DNA of 64,000 nt from Sipunculus nudus. Lineage: Eukaryota; Annelida; Sipuncula; Golfingiida; Sipunculidae. The notes under the pieces were generated by a model that saw only the letters and a list, made by a program, of their open reading frames with translations, did not search any database and was not told the DNA's origin. The DNA lies in NCBI GenBank assembly GCA_026874595.1, contig CM049313.1, forward strand, positions 11,035,508-11,099,507, given 5' to 3'. A program made the translations under genes and the position numbers. Shown piece after piece: positions 21,701 through 30,477 of the stretch (position 1 is its first letter; every line of letters begins with the position of its first letter).

Positions 21701-22853
21701 ATTTTAAAAATTCTTTATTTGCATTTTGAATTTCATTCATAAGGTATAGTTCCGAATAACTTTGATTTACTAAAGTGAACAATAGTTTTGCACAAATTGG
21801 TTTTTTAAGAAGGTGAGTTTGGCTGATGTTACTGTATTTGCAGTACAGAATATTTTTTAATTACTTTTATAAACATTTTCATAAAAATCCACAAAAAAAT
21901 TCCTTTCAGCAGGATGTAGAAACAAACTAATGCTTACACTCGTGATGCGGCTGTCATACACTGCAGTCATTCTATGCCTTCTTCTCTTCAACCACTGCTG
22001 TGTATAGCAAGGTTCTCCTGGTTTCACCACTAGGGGTCACACTGTACAAAGAATTATGATCAGATCAGTGAGAGCGTATTATCACATTTGCATCCTACTC
22101 CCCCTAGTTTTAAACCTTTGACACCCTGCTGCCGTTGGTCTGATCCTTGGCCCTGTACCAGCCCTGGCGTTTAGACCAGAGCTGGCTGAACAAAGCAGAG
22201 ATGAAAGTAAAGTTGAATGAAATCTGGAACTACTACAGTGTATGACCGCTGCATTAGGAGAGTTACAAATGATATAATCAACAGTTGTGTGTGTTTATTT
22301 GCAGTGTGCCCTAGACACATTTTACTGGACAGGGTTCAACCATTTTGTGATATGGGGCAGCATCATCTTCTATTTCATGGTGACCTTTATCTTCTACACA
22401 GACGCATTTGTATATTCTTACGTGGGTGTGGGGCGGAACCTCATGCAATCGGGCGCTTTCTGGTTCACCATGTTGCTGACTGTTACCATCCTTCTTGTGC
22501 CCGTGGTTGCAATCCGTTTCTTCAGCATTGACACCGCTCCCACGCTAATGGACCGTATACGCTTGAAGCAAAAAGTCACCAAGTCCAAATCCAGGGGGGA
22601 GTTGGTCTTACGCAGGCATTCCACTCTTCGTCGCAGCACTCGTTCACTGCGTTCAGGCTATGCCTTTGCACACACAGAGGGTTTTGGCAATCTTATTACG
22701 TCAGGAAAAAATATGCGGGATCCCACTGGAAGCCGAGCAACATCTGCAGCTTCATCCCGCATGGCCGCTGCTACTAACGCCACAGCTGTTCCCGCTGCTG
22801 AGGCAAATTCTGTACCAGCTACTACTAAGACACATTTAGACAAGAAGGAATGA
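609..22853 (+). CDS. ATP8B: ATP8B-class P4-ATPase (phospholipid flippase), 5'-partial
   Basis: P-type ATPase that moves aminophospholipids or phosphatidylcholine from the outer to the inner membrane leaflet, normally with a CDC50 subunit. Exons: 609-771, 1631-1720, 2308-2470, 2836-2915, 4268-4369, 5206-5325, 6346-6443, 7405-7583, 9476-9765, 10233-10416, 11159-11382, one of 13202-13285 / 15588-15671 / 18281-18364, 20448-20693, 22305-22853. With one M6 exon the phases join cleanly into 856 codons; vertebrate ATP8B proteins are about 1200 residues, so roughly the first third is outside. Visible motifs: SDKTGTLT (phosphorylated Asp, codons 748-762), SPDEGALV and YCKGAD (nucleotide-binding domain), TGDKQ and [11 protein letters not shown] (P domain), FFYKNFAFT (M5), and near the end [18 protein letters not shown], the ATP8B C-terminal regulatory motif. 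Wording is closest to ATP8B2/ATP8B4. Family assignment is firm; one-to-one orthology is not. Confidence 0.95.
772..1512 (+). repeat. 26-bp minisatellite made of copies of the 5' splice site
   Basis: The intron opens with an uninterrupted run of about 25 units of roughly 26 bp, each of the form caggtgagataatgtttata plus aatgct; some units are shortened or read gtaaaat instead of gtgagat. The first unit includes the real donor of the preceding exon, so almost every unit carries a good donor (CAG|GTGAGA). A 64-bp copy of the exon end is embedded at 984-1047. Any downstream donor would add an in-frame TAG at once (cag gtg aga tag), so only the first gives a full-length protein. Confidence 0.95.
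984..1047 (+). pseudogene. Trapped copy of the phosphorylation-site exon end
   Basis: These 64 bases match the exon end 708-771 with 3 differences by eye. One change turns the invariant Lys of DKTGT into Glu (aag to gag at 1027-1029), one changes GAA to AAA, and the last codon CAG becomes CTG. It is followed by an intact gtgagat donor but has no acceptor in front, so it cannot be a normal exon. It was carried into the 26-bp array by a duplication that crossed the exon-intron border. Confidence 0.9.
1631..1720 (+). CDS. ATP8B: ATP8B exon: start of N domain ([17 protein letters not shown])
   Basis: Thirty codons, phase 0 on both sides. Matches the conserved P4-ATPase stretch just after DKTGTLTQ. 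Acceptor tattttccag, donor gag|gtgagc. Confidence 0.93.
2308..2470 (+). CDS. ATP8B: ATP8B exon: N domain ([16 protein letters not shown])
   Basis: Starts with [11 protein letters not shown] and ends [16 protein letters not shown] plus one base (phase 1). Acceptor gattgcag, donor gatg|gtgagt. Corresponds to the FF.LLAVCHTV region of ATP8B proteins. Confidence 0.93.
2836..2915 (+). CDS. ATP8B: ATP8B exon: SPDEGALV nucleotide-binding segment
   Basis: Enters in phase 1 and exits in phase 0. Encodes [20 protein letters not shown]; the PDEGALV motif is the P4-ATPase signature of the N domain. Acceptor gattttgtag, donor aag|gtaagt. Confidence 0.94.
2916..4267 (+). other. ATP8B intron, 1.35 kb, no recognised feature
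   Basis: AT-rich intron. No exon, RNA gene or well-bounded repeat is recognised. Short open frames inside (for example 3906-4133) lack family resemblance and are treated as chance. Confidence 0.6.
4268..4369 (+). CDS. ATP8B: ATP8B exon: N domain ([12 protein letters not shown])
   Basis: Thirty-four codons, phase 0 on both sides, containing [13 protein letters not shown] and [12 protein letters not shown] (family: LDFNSxRKRMS). Acceptor ctttcag, donor tct|gtaagta at 4370. The exon end and donor form the first unit of a 44-bp array. Confidence 0.95.
4364..4668 (+). repeat. 44-bp minisatellite repeating exon end plus donor
   Basis: Seven units start at 4364, 4408, 4451, 4495, 4539, 4583 and 4626, a regular 43-44 bp period. 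Each unit repeats the last exon codons (atgtct, or gtgtct once) plus the donor (gtaagta; gtaggta once). The first unit is the functional exon-intron border. Because 44 is not a multiple of 3, use of a later donor would shift the frame; reading on from the true border also meets a TGA within the first unit. Confidence 0.95.
5206..5325 (+). CDS. ATP8B: ATP8B exon: YCKGAD segment of N domain
   Basis: Forty codons, phase 0 on both sides. [20 protein letters not shown] includes KGAD, whose Lys contacts ATP in P-type ATPases. Acceptor cttcatttcag, donor aat|gtgagt. Confidence 0.95.
6346..6443 (+). CDS. ATP8B: ATP8B exon: [14 protein letters not shown] segment
   Basis: Enters in phase 0, leaves in phase 2 (gcc ag|gtatgt). 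Encodes [18 protein letters not shown] and [11 protein letters not shown]; family pattern is GLRTLxLAxKxL. Acceptor cttttacag. Confidence 0.94.
7405..7583 (+). CDS. ATP8B: ATP8B exon: [10 protein letters not shown] and TGDK motifs
   Basis: Enters in phase 2, leaves in phase 1. Encodes [14 protein letters not shown] and [14 protein letters not shown](K) is a conserved P-domain motif. Acceptor ctttacag. The donor is gcaagt, not GT (next entry). Confidence 0.94.
7584..7589 (+). promoter_or_regulatory. Non-canonical GC donor (GC-AG intron)
   Basis: Protein continuity (TGDKQ then [10 protein letters not shown]) requires the cut after caag at 7583, giving AG|GCAAGT, which matches the consensus of GC-AG introns. 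The nearest GT, four bases downstream at 7588, would break the reading frame of the next exon. Removed by the ordinary U2 spliceosome. Confidence 0.88.
8868..9001 (+). repeat. tRNA-derived SINE-like element, copy 1
   Basis: Shares a body with copy 2 (gaactgtctcgctagtgaag ... cccctgagcaat ... gtcttcgtaac). It contains an A-box-like tagcgaagcgg at 8919-8929 and a B-box-like ggttcgactcc at 8947-8957, the internal Pol III promoter layout of tRNA-derived SINEs. It does not fold into a proper tRNA and lies in an intron of the flippase gene. Confidence 0.5.
9117..9265 (+). repeat. tRNA-derived SINE-like element, copy 2
   Basis: Second, same-strand copy of the element at 8.9 kb, with A-box-like tagcaaagggg (9168-9178) and B-box-like ggttcggatcc (9211-9221). 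It carries about 15 more bases between the boxes than copy 1. The two copies sit about 250 bp apart in the same intron. Confidence 0.5.
9476..9765 (+). CDS. ATP8B: ATP8B exon: [14 protein letters not shown] and variable insert
   Basis: Enters in phase 1 (completes GAA), leaves in phase 0. Begins [16 protein letters not shown], continues through an acidic, poorly conserved insert (about 60 residues) and ends [11 protein letters not shown]. Acceptor ttttctgcag, donor ctg|gtaaat. Confidence 0.95.
10233..10416 (+). CDS. ATP8B: ATP8B exon: P-domain hinge [11 protein letters not shown]
   Basis: Encodes [18 protein letters not shown] and [15 protein letters not shown]. The GDGxNDxxM motif binds the Mg ion at the catalytic Asp. 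Enters in phase 0 and leaves in phase 1; the next exon completes Thr of KTAHIG. Donor a|gtaggt at 10417 is the first unit of a third donor-linked array. Confidence 0.96.
10412..10555 (+). repeat. 22-25 bp degenerate tandem array starting at the splice donor
   Basis: About six units of the form aaaaagtaggtcagtcataat, with drift in the donor-like part (gtaggt, aaggtc, ataggt, gtaggt, gtaggt, gaaggc). The first unit contains the real exon end and donor. This is a more decayed example of the arrangement at 772 and 4364. Confidence 0.85.
11159..11382 (+). CDS. ATP8B: ATP8B exon: [12 protein letters not shown] and membrane helix M5
   Basis: Enters in phase 1, leaves in phase 0. Encodes [36 protein letters not shown], and M5 with [18 protein letters not shown]. 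The Lys in YKN is conserved in P4-ATPases and has been implicated in lipid handling in ATP8A2. It is the constant exon 5' of the alternative M6 exons. Donor cag|gtaaga. Confidence 0.96.
12259..12567 (+). mobile_element. MITE with ~32-bp terminal inverted repeats
   Basis: The left end 12259-12290 and right end 12535-12567 are inverted copies differing by one extra A (left starts aggccaaaaaaataaaaggt). The outer flanks read tta before ggcc and tta after ggcc, consistent with a 3-bp TTA target duplication as in PIF/Harbinger-type elements. Length about 309 bp with no coding capacity. It lies in the intron before the first M6 exon. Confidence 0.75.
12659..12716. repeat. (TA)n microsatellite
   Basis: Long TA tract preceded by tgtatgtatgtata, just downstream of the MITE. 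Likely length-polymorphic. Confidence 0.9.
13202..13285 (+). CDS. ATP8B: ATP8B alternative exon M6-a
   Basis: 84 bp, phase 0-0, encoding 28 residues: [12 protein letters not shown], then [16 protein letters not shown]. Aligns without gaps with M6-b and M6-c and with the M5-M6 loop plus M6 of vertebrate ATP8B (family core LYNxxYTSLPV). It has Cys-Asp where the other two have Ala/Leu-Tyr, an acidic residue at a normally aromatic position. Good sites: tttttgttgcag and aag|gtgaat. Confidence 0.9.
13286..15587 (+). other. Intron between M6-a and M6-b
   Basis: 2.3 kb, AT-rich. No further M6-like exon was found on the plus strand. No obvious tandem array. Confidence 0.6.
15588..15671 (+). CDS. ATP8B: ATP8B alternative exon M6-b
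   Basis: 84 bp, phase 0-0: [12 protein letters not shown] then [16 protein letters not shown]. Ends FDQ, as in vertebrate ATP8B2 (GVFDQ), so this may be the ancestral-type version. Sites: ctctttctttcag and cag|gtaaaa. Confidence 0.92.
16288..16630 (+). repeat. 32-bp minisatellite in the M6-b/M6-c intron
   Basis: About eleven units of about 32 bp (aaacctctgtttgacagctg then ttgttctgtcag), moderately diverged, with a few indels. Each unit ends in a short pyrimidine-rich stretch plus cag, so many resemble acceptor sites. Confidence 0.85.
17330..17620 (+). repeat. ~37-bp degenerate minisatellite
   Basis: About eight diverged units built around tgattggttaaggaagaaa with spacer words such as tctgtgatatga. 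Same intron as the 32-bp array. Confidence 0.75.
17690..17905 (+). repeat. ~43-bp minisatellite
   Basis: About five units containing gttgattggttaaggatgca and gggtcagtgacatgaca. Shares the word ttgattggttaa with the neighbouring 37-bp array, so the two may have a common origin. Confidence 0.8.
18281..18364 (+). CDS. ATP8B: ATP8B alternative exon M6-c
   Basis: 84 bp, phase 0-0: [12 protein letters not shown] then [16 protein letters not shown]. Same length, phase and core as M6-a and M6-b. Sites: ctgctttttgtag and aag|gtaacc. Last of the three cassettes before the constant exon at 20448. Confidence 0.92.
18365..20447 (+). other. Intron after M6-c
   Basis: 2.1 kb, AT-rich. Searched by eye for a fourth M6-type exon; none seen. 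Contains one copy of a dispersed repeat at about 19310-19450. Confidence 0.6.
19310..19450 (+). repeat. Dispersed intronic repeat, copy 1
   Basis: Resembles 22045-22200: shared words include gcatttTGCATCC-like, gtttaaaac, cagctg(c)c, gtctgat and ggcc/ctgtacc-type ends. Direct orientation, diverged. Family unknown. Confidence 0.45.
20448..20693 (+). CDS. ATP8B: ATP8B exon: M7 and start of M8
   Basis: 82 codons, phase 0-0. Starts [17 protein letters not shown] (family: DVxxxxxxxYPxLYxxG), then hydrophobic M7 ([13 protein letters not shown]) and [16 protein letters not shown] (M8). Constant exon 3' of the M6 cassette. Acceptor ctttacag, donor agg|gtaagt. Confidence 0.95.
20735..20975 (+). repeat. 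Dispersed repeat shared with 48.7-48.9 kb
   Basis: Contains gggagggagcactacaaaac, tgtccatccatccatcc, cacgtgactggtatacga and ataatctgcaggtggcgcta. The same words in the same order, diverged, occur at about 48690-48930. Mobile repeat of unknown family inside an intron. Confidence 0.6.
22045..22200 (+). repeat. Dispersed intronic repeat, copy 2
   Basis: Diverged second copy of the repeat at 19310-19450, same orientation, just upstream of the last exon. Confidence 0.45.
22305..22853 (+). CDS. ATP8B: ATP8B last exon: M9, M10 and C-terminal tail
   Basis: Begins [14 protein letters not shown], then M9 ([18 protein letters not shown]), a luminal loop, M10 ([19 protein letters not shown]) and a basic cytosolic tail. 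The tail carries [16 protein letters not shown], the motif that in vertebrate ATP8B proteins docks on the ATPase core and takes part in autoinhibition. A Ser/Ala/Thr-rich stretch follows and the frame stops at TGA 22851-22853. Acceptor tttatttgcag. Confidence 0.95.
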   Translation, partial: CALDTFYWTGFNHFVIWGSIIFYFMVTFIFYTDAFVYSYVGVGRNLMQSGAFWFTMLLTVTILLVPVVAIRFFSIDTAPTLMDRIRLKQKVTKSKSRGELVLRRHSTLRRSTRSLRSGYAFAHTEGFGNLITSGKNMRDPTGSRATSAASSRMAAATNATAVPAAEANSVPATTKTHLDKKE

Positions 22854-23021
22854 CATGAGGGCGGACAGGAGGGCATCCGCTTACGCCCAATGTCCTCTCT
22901 GTCCAGTGACACAGATTCAACCAACAACACTCCCACCAATCAGAAACCAAGGAGTGTGCGGGAAGTCATGGTTGAAGAGACACAACAGCCGCAGGATAAT
23001 CGCAATTTTAAACAGTTCTGA
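22854..23021 (+). other. In-frame open extension beyond the ATP8B stop
   Basis: The same frame stays open for 55 codons after TGA(22851) up to TGA 23019-23021. The translation is polar and protein-like (for example MSSLSSDTDSTNN, SVREVMVEETQQ, NRNFKQF), and GC content drops right after the second stop. The first stop is followed by C, a context that can be leaky. Could be stop-codon readthrough, a recent nonsense change, or 3' UTR that is open by chance. Confidence 0.35.
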
Positions 23022-23588
23022 CTGCCTTCCAGTCCTCCATATGATATGCAGCATGACAAGGTTCATCCAGTACTGACCAAGGCAAGAGTTGTCTCAAATA
23101 TGCAAGAATCCATGTAATTTCATGCATATTTCTTAATTTATAATCATCATGGTCATTAGTTTAACCTGATAGTAATTTTTTTTTTTACCTTACCAACAGA
23201 GTAACCATTGTAACGATGCATTGGTAGCAGTGACAACATCTCATAGGTTACCATGGAAATGAATTGTATGTACCTATGGTAACAGCTTCACTAAAGCAAC
23301 AGCTTATAAGTTACCATAGTGACATGTTCACCCTGACAGTAGCCCAAAAGTAGCCAGACTGTTATCCAGATATCCACCTCTGTTACAGTTTGTTAGAGCT
23401 GGGGGGGGGGGGATTTCATTATCAAATCCAGATATTTTTGTTTAATATTAGAAAGTTGAACTCTGTAATGCTTTCATCTCATGTCATATAATTTTTTTTT
23501 TTTTCAAGAGTTTTTTGTTTCATCAGGGAGAGAACAAGAGATGCAATGTGCTGCCGGGTCTCATGGTCAAGCATTTTGTTGTAAGTGC

Positions 23589-23594
23589 AATAAA
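23589..23594 (+). other. Likely ATP8B polyadenylation signal AATAAA
   Basis: AATAAA about 740 bp after the stop codon; the implied 3' UTR runs from 22854 to roughly 23615 and contains a 12-G tract at 23401. A second AATAAA lies near 23951. Confidence 0.45.
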
Positions 23595-23615
23595 AAGCAA
23601 ACCGGCAATCACAAT

Positions 23616-24532
23616 GTTCAGTGAACTGGATAACATGTGAATAGTAGAAATATGTTAATGATATTGTGTTGACATAATATAAAATAACATTTTATTGATA
23701 TAAGCAGCTGTGACTGTGTTTCTGAGTTTTTTAACAACATCATAAGCCAGGTAAGCATCTTGAATTTATAAAAAAAATCACACTCATGCCTGAAAATTAT
23801 TGTAGTGTTACACACGTTATTATTGTAGTTGGTGATTATGTTGTGTAGCAAAAGATCCATTCTTTATTAAGCCTACACAACAAGCAATCCAGATTTACAT
23901 TGGCCTAAAAAGAAAGGCCTTGCACATTTGTTACATTGACACAAGTGATTTTAATAAATATTTTTTTCATCAGTTGTAAGATTATTCTTTTTATAATGCA
24001 ACATTAAGTTCCAAAATTATTTGAGACTGGTCATCTCACCAACTCCAGGACTTGATGAAATATGAAGCTGTTTTGCCATAACAGTGTCCAGCATTCCTGC
24101 AATCAAATTGTCTTCATAAGAATGGAAAGATATACTATTCTTAGTGACTTCACTCATTTTTTGTAAAAGAAATTACAGCAGATGAAAATTTCAGCTGCAT
24201 ACATTATGAAATGTCAGTATATGCAAATACGCACTCAGGCAAGAACATATACTATTAGGTACATCTTATCATTAACAATAACACACACAAGTACTTTTAC
24301 TTAATGAAGAGTATAATAATTGTGTACATGAGTTCAAAATTACCTTGAATACACAAACTTGCATATTTACGTGAAGATGTGCAAGCAGAGAAGTAATGCC
24401 ATTGAAAGTGCTTCAACACAATGGAATAAATGATGTACAGATTATTATAGACTAAACCTAAATGTGTACAGGTATGTACAGGTAAGAGCACAGTCAACTT
24501 AATATTATTTCACAGCATGTCAGTATGGATCT

Positions 24533-24580
<48 letters not shown>

Positions 24581-27500
24581 ACTGCAGATCAGTGACAATA
24601 TGAATGAGGTGTTACTGAAACAACTTGAGTGATCATTTTGATTGGTCACTTGTATTTCCAATAAGTTCCAGTTCTTGTGAAATCCTTTGACTAAGTGCCT
24701 TGTATTTTTCATGGATATAAGCATGCGGGTGATGTTGTTTTGTCCTTGAAACTGGTTACCAATGGCTGCACCTGAGTTCTCGTCATCGTCCAACATCATC
24801 AGGTTGATTTGTAACGGTTTACAAATTTTTTAATCATAATTGGTATAAGTAGTATAGTTGTCGAACTATCTTTCAGTATCCTTTTAGGTTTTCAATGAAG
24901 AAAGGCAAGGCAAAAGTAATTAGAACATGATCACTTAACAGGTAATTTGATGACAACTCATAATTAAGATAGGAAAAATTAAACTAGGGAGATGTCAGCC
25001 ACCATGAGTAATATCAAAAGCTAAACTGCAGATAGGTGCCAAGTCTGGAAACATTGTGTCACAAGATTCACCCTTATATGTGGGTGACATGGTGTCCTTC
25101 CTATAGCTGAGATGGATATCTTATGATGGGCAGGAAATTATACATTCTTACTGCTGGCAGATATTACTTGGAGCAACATCAGCAGTTGAAAAAAAATTGC
25201 TTGTGAGCAATGAACAGTATTTCCAGTTTTCAGTGAGCTTCACGGGACTGATCGTGATGTTTGCCAAAAAAGGTAATGAAATATCTGTATTGTTTGATGT
25301 ATCTGGTTCTGAATTGAAGATATTTCAAATACAGCAAAACCTCTGTAATGTTGGCACTTTTGGGACTGGGCCAAACTGCCCACTTTTAAGAGGTGTTCAT
25401 TTTATGGAAGCCATGACTGCAACATATATAATAGAAGAGGAGAAAACGCGGAACTGGCCAAAACTGCTCCCTATATAGAGCTGCCCCCTTTTCAGAGTGC
25501 CCACTAGGAGAGGTTCCACTTTATGATGTTTTGCAAAGAGATGAGTTGATGCGGTTGATGAGGCTAACTGACGCATCTTGTGAGATGTCTTTCTGGAGCC
25601 CTCCGCTAAATACTGATACTTTAATGAAATATTGCTACAGCTTGGCACTCGTTGGCTGATGTATTCACAAAGGTTTATGTATTTTTATCTTGCAGCAGTA
25701 TATATTCAATATGCTGATGCTTGAGGTGATCCTCATACAGTAAATAGAAGATGATATCACTTGTGAAATTCCTGGTCATGCAGTATGTTCAAATTCGCCA
25801 TCAGTTGTCTCAATGCATTATTAAAAACGAGAGCTCCTCACAAAAAGAAGCATACCCTCACCATGCCCGTTGGGCATCCAGAACCTCCCAAAATATTCAT
25901 TTGACCCACCCATTCATTTTGCCTAATGTTCCTTGGCCCATGCCCTGATGTTCCACAAAGTCATACTTCATTGAATTTTACAGCTGTTAATGGAGTGATT
26001 ATGCAGAACAAGCTCTCTTCTTTGCAACAAAACATGACGTCATGACGTGACATCAATGACATGACTTGTAAATAAACAAAACAAGGTATACTTCTGGGCA
26101 ACAAAACCTGGTTTTATGACTTGACGTCATAAATCAGTAAAAATCACTGCAGCAAACTTGTCACCATTCCCTTCACACAACTCCTGCGGAATCCTTGTAT
26201 AAGCAGCATGTGCCACCTGGTGGTTCAAATTAGCAACGCATAGAAATCCCTTGAAAGTTGAAACAGCATCAGCATTCATATGCTCTTTGTGGGATGTCAT
26301 GATTTTGTTATGCATTTGGTTATAACTCCTTTAAATTCCTTTTTGGCATTCAATAATTCCATGGATTTTTTTACTAATCAGGTCTTGATTCTGTCAGATG
26401 GTTTAGTGTAATAATCAAAGTATACATTTGGGATGCAGATTGTCTCGGTAATATTTACTTTTCAGTTACACTTACTGTGTAGTTGCGTCCTCTTTGAATC
26501 CATATTTTGTGCAAAGATATGCATAATAAAAAGGACTCGGTTATTACTGGCTTTCATCTGTTTGGTGGCGGAGGTTTTAGTTTCTTGAACTTGAAAAGCC
26601 AAAATCTTCCTTCTCTTGTTCACAATAGCAGTAAAATCAGTAGGTTTGTAGCAGTTATTACATGTTAAATACCAACAGTTAAAAAGGTAGTACAGTTAGG
26701 TGTAGTACAGTTTTCAAGACTTTTACCAAGTCTTTAAGACGTGGGCATTTGTAAACCATTCCCCATTAAGTGTAATATCAGTAGATCTTCTGAGACCACT
26801 GGGTTCGGATAATTTATTCTTTGCCTTTTAGCTCTGCGTACTCCTATTTCATTGCTGTCTTTTATAACTACAGGACATTTTTGAATGACACTGTATTCCT
26901 AATCATAAAATGAAGACCATATATGTATCTACCCTGCATTATCATATGTTAATTAGGGTCGTGAACCCATGTCAGCAGACAAAATGCCATACCGTCTGTG
27001 ATATTGTTCAGGTGTCGTATGATCCAAATAATTGCTTGCAATTTTGTATGTTAAGTGTGCAAGTTTACCAATAATGAATTCCCGTTAATATACACAGATA
27101 ATGTGTCCATGGATGTGCGTGTGTGCCGTTAAATTTGTACATAAATATGATCATCCAAATGTGACTTTATTCCATGGTTGTAAATAGAAAAAATAGTTTT
27201 ACCTCGTATACACGTATCCAGTGCTATCTTATGAACTTTAAAATTAACAGTAGCATTAGCAATATGCACTTGCGTACGTTTCTGTGATGTGTGGATAATT
27301 GTTAGTAAATGAGCTTTAATTCTGTTAGGCTTATAACAGATGTTTACTCTGGTGGGGCCTTGATTTCTGTACATTTGACCGCTCTCGGTGAGTTGAGAGT
27401 GTATGGTTACAACATATAGGCAGTATAATACTAACTTACATTTTTAACTTCTAATTAACGGTAGATTGATGATTACTCGTCATAGCACAAATGTTGTAAT

Positions 27501-29770
27501 GTACTAGTCTTTGGCAGCAAGGTGTCCCTCCATGCACTGGCCGGGGAGAAAACCCAGTAACGGCTTATATTCTATATGTAACGATTAATCATTGAAATGT
27601 TTCTGGCGCTTTTCGTCATAGAATCAACACATTGTGCATCAGGTTTCTGATAATTATTATTTAACTGTTTATGGCTCCTTTTGTCACAGGAACAATTGGC
27701 CAGAAGCATCTTATATTTGGGAAGTGATGAATTGTAATTGATCCATTTTCGATTTTCACCACTAGGGGTCGCTCACAAGGTCCATGTTTATTTCGAACAT
27801 AGTTGAAATATTGTGGTAATAACTTAACTTTTGGCTGGTGTATTTGGAGTGTATGTTCATCATGATTTAAACAGTTAATGTTTTAAAATCAACCTAACTA
27901 GGATTCTTTATTCGGTTGGTACCAAATGGGACTGGTAACATTAAATAGGCGTGAAGTCATCTAACAAACAGAGACAAAATTACAAAGATAGAAGAAAAAA
28001 AAAGCAAATTTCGACCTCCTGAGGCTCAGTTTGTGGTAACCTGAAGAAGAGCTCCCTCTTGTGGAGATATGTTCAGCCAAATCTTTTCTCACTTTCCAAC
28101 AAGTACTAAATGTAGAATTTTACTGTCTCTTGTGTAACCTTATCATATATTCATTGTCTTTATCGTGGTAAAAGATATTGAGATTTTTTTTAATTTATTT
28201 AAATTTTATATCCCTATTAAGGTAATTATTGAAACTTATTAATAATTAGATCTTTCAACACGGGAAAATAACAAATAATTAATGTATTACTCTGAACAAC
28301 ATTATTGCTGACAATACAGTTTTGCAGGGCTTTGTTAAGTTTGTGTACTGTGTATAGTAGGTAATCTGATGGGTTGTGCAACAGGTGCGAGACTTATTTC
28401 TGAATATTTCTTTCATTGAAAACAAAACGCAACAGCTTCATGCTCTGGTGTTCTTGTGTTGGCGTGGAGGTAGGGTATGTATTTATTTATCAGCTCAGTC
28501 TCTGCTTTAAAGTGAGGAAATACAAATGATGATTTATTTACGACTGTTCATTTAATCTGAATATAGAATATGTCAGCTTCATGTTCAAGCGCACTGATGT
28601 CAGCGTTGAGGTTTGAATCTAAGTTGTAAAGCCAGACTCTGCTTAAACAGTGTGAAAACACCTGTGATGAATTATTTACGTCTGTTGTGTCCGTTCTATT
28701 GGTATGTGAATATGTTATATCCATTGATATTTTGCATCACAGTCTGTATTTCATTGTTTCATTTTGTGTTTAAATGATTCATATTGTTTCAGAAATTGCC
28801 AAAACTAAAGAAAAATCAATATGTATCGCATTTCTACGGTATAATACACAAATGAATATCCATGATGGATGAGTTCTAGGTACAGCTGTCATGACCGCCA
28901 TGCCTGAATTATTTCTATTTACCATCACTTGGTTGAAGGCAAAATTTAAGTGGTGACACCTAGTTGTGATAAGCTTTGTTCATCAGTGTGAACAGTTAGT
29001 CTTATTATGATATATGATAAATATATTTTTACTTTCACCGTATGTCTACGTTGGAACCGGTTATCATGTAAATACCGATAAGATCAAAATGTCAACGTTA
29101 TGCACAAGGGCTAAGGATTTGATCGCTTATGTGATTGTTCGGGATGGGGGGGGGGGGGGGGGTTAAGGTGACAGGGCAATAAGACAGAACCTCTTCAATA
29201 CTAGCTCCTTTAACTAGGGTTAGCTTCTGTAGAGTTTTGTGTTGACAAAAGGGAGATGTAAACCCAGATGTTTGTAAAGACGTGTACATGGACAGTCAAT
29301 CTCAGCACTTTTTACTTTTTACATGTGAAATTCATGATACGTTTAACATTGCCATTCTTTTGCTCTGTGAATTATAAACAATAATGCCTTGTAATTGTCT
29401 GTCCGTAAACATCGCGTCGAGCCCAATGCAGAGGACGCTCTTTTTGTCAAGTTGACAGCAATGCACATGACAGAAACTTAATACTTTTCATCGGCTTGGT
29501 TGGTCTAATTTTTCTGTTTCTTTAAAAGTCATCTTCCCAGACAATTTTTCACCATATTTAGGGTACGGGTTATTTCAGTTGAGATTGTAACATAGACCTT
29601 GTTCACATACACGCACTGATGGTAATACAATAAATGATTTTGTTGTGTCAGTGTATTTAATAGCCTAGTTTTGGATGTATGTTTATTTAATGACGTAGGA
29701 CATGCAAGCTCAATATATCGACATACTGCTGAAATTGTAGCATTTATAATGATTAATTTATCGGGGCAGG
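23616..29770. other. Intergenic stretch without a recognised gene
   Basis: About 6 kb of AT-rich DNA. It holds a (TA)n-poly(T) tract at about 24537-24580, a 17-G run at 29146-29162, and at 25330-25530 words such as aacctctgtaatgttggcac and ccacttttaagaggtg that look like a decayed DNA-transposon repeat. The open frames are short, overlap on both strands and show no family resemblance. Confidence 0.55.
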
Positions 29771-30477
29771 TTGTTTTATGGACCCATTACCTATCCCAGA
29801 TAATCTCAACCTCCAGAAGAGGTCTGTCTGTACAAGTTCATGCTGTAGACGACCGACCGCAGTTGAGCACAGCAGAGAGACATCAAGTATGGTTAAAGAG
29901 GTGCATCCGCATTTACTGCTCGTATATAGCATGTATATGACTATTCATTGTTCAGAGATGCGTATATTCATTTCATTGGATGTACTTTTACACTAAAATC
30001 ATCTTTGCTTTGGTCGCGTTCGCATGTACTGAAGTTTTGTTAATGTTATTTTTTTTCTCGTGGAAATTGATGATGATTTATTTTTAAAGGGTATTAGAAT
30101 ATACTACGCATGTTTAAGGTCAAGCAGTGCCCTGTGAATGTCACTTAATTATCGCCAGGATCATCATTATTACTAATTTGTTATTCTACTTATTATATCA
30201 TATTTTGTGGTTGTGCAAAACAATTTAAAGTTCTGTTGATGATTTATCTTAATGATTATTCCTATCGTTTTATTGGACATAATAAATCATGATTCTGTTG
30301 AATTTGTTCATGCTATGTATCATACACAGAGATGCACATATACATGTGAACAGAGAGTAACCTATTTTATCTGTATAAATTTGAATGGTTTAATAAAATT
30401 TTATACTAAGCAAATATTTCTTGTTTCTGTAGCCATTGATGTAATTTGTAGCTGAATGATTCACTCTAACAGACTGA

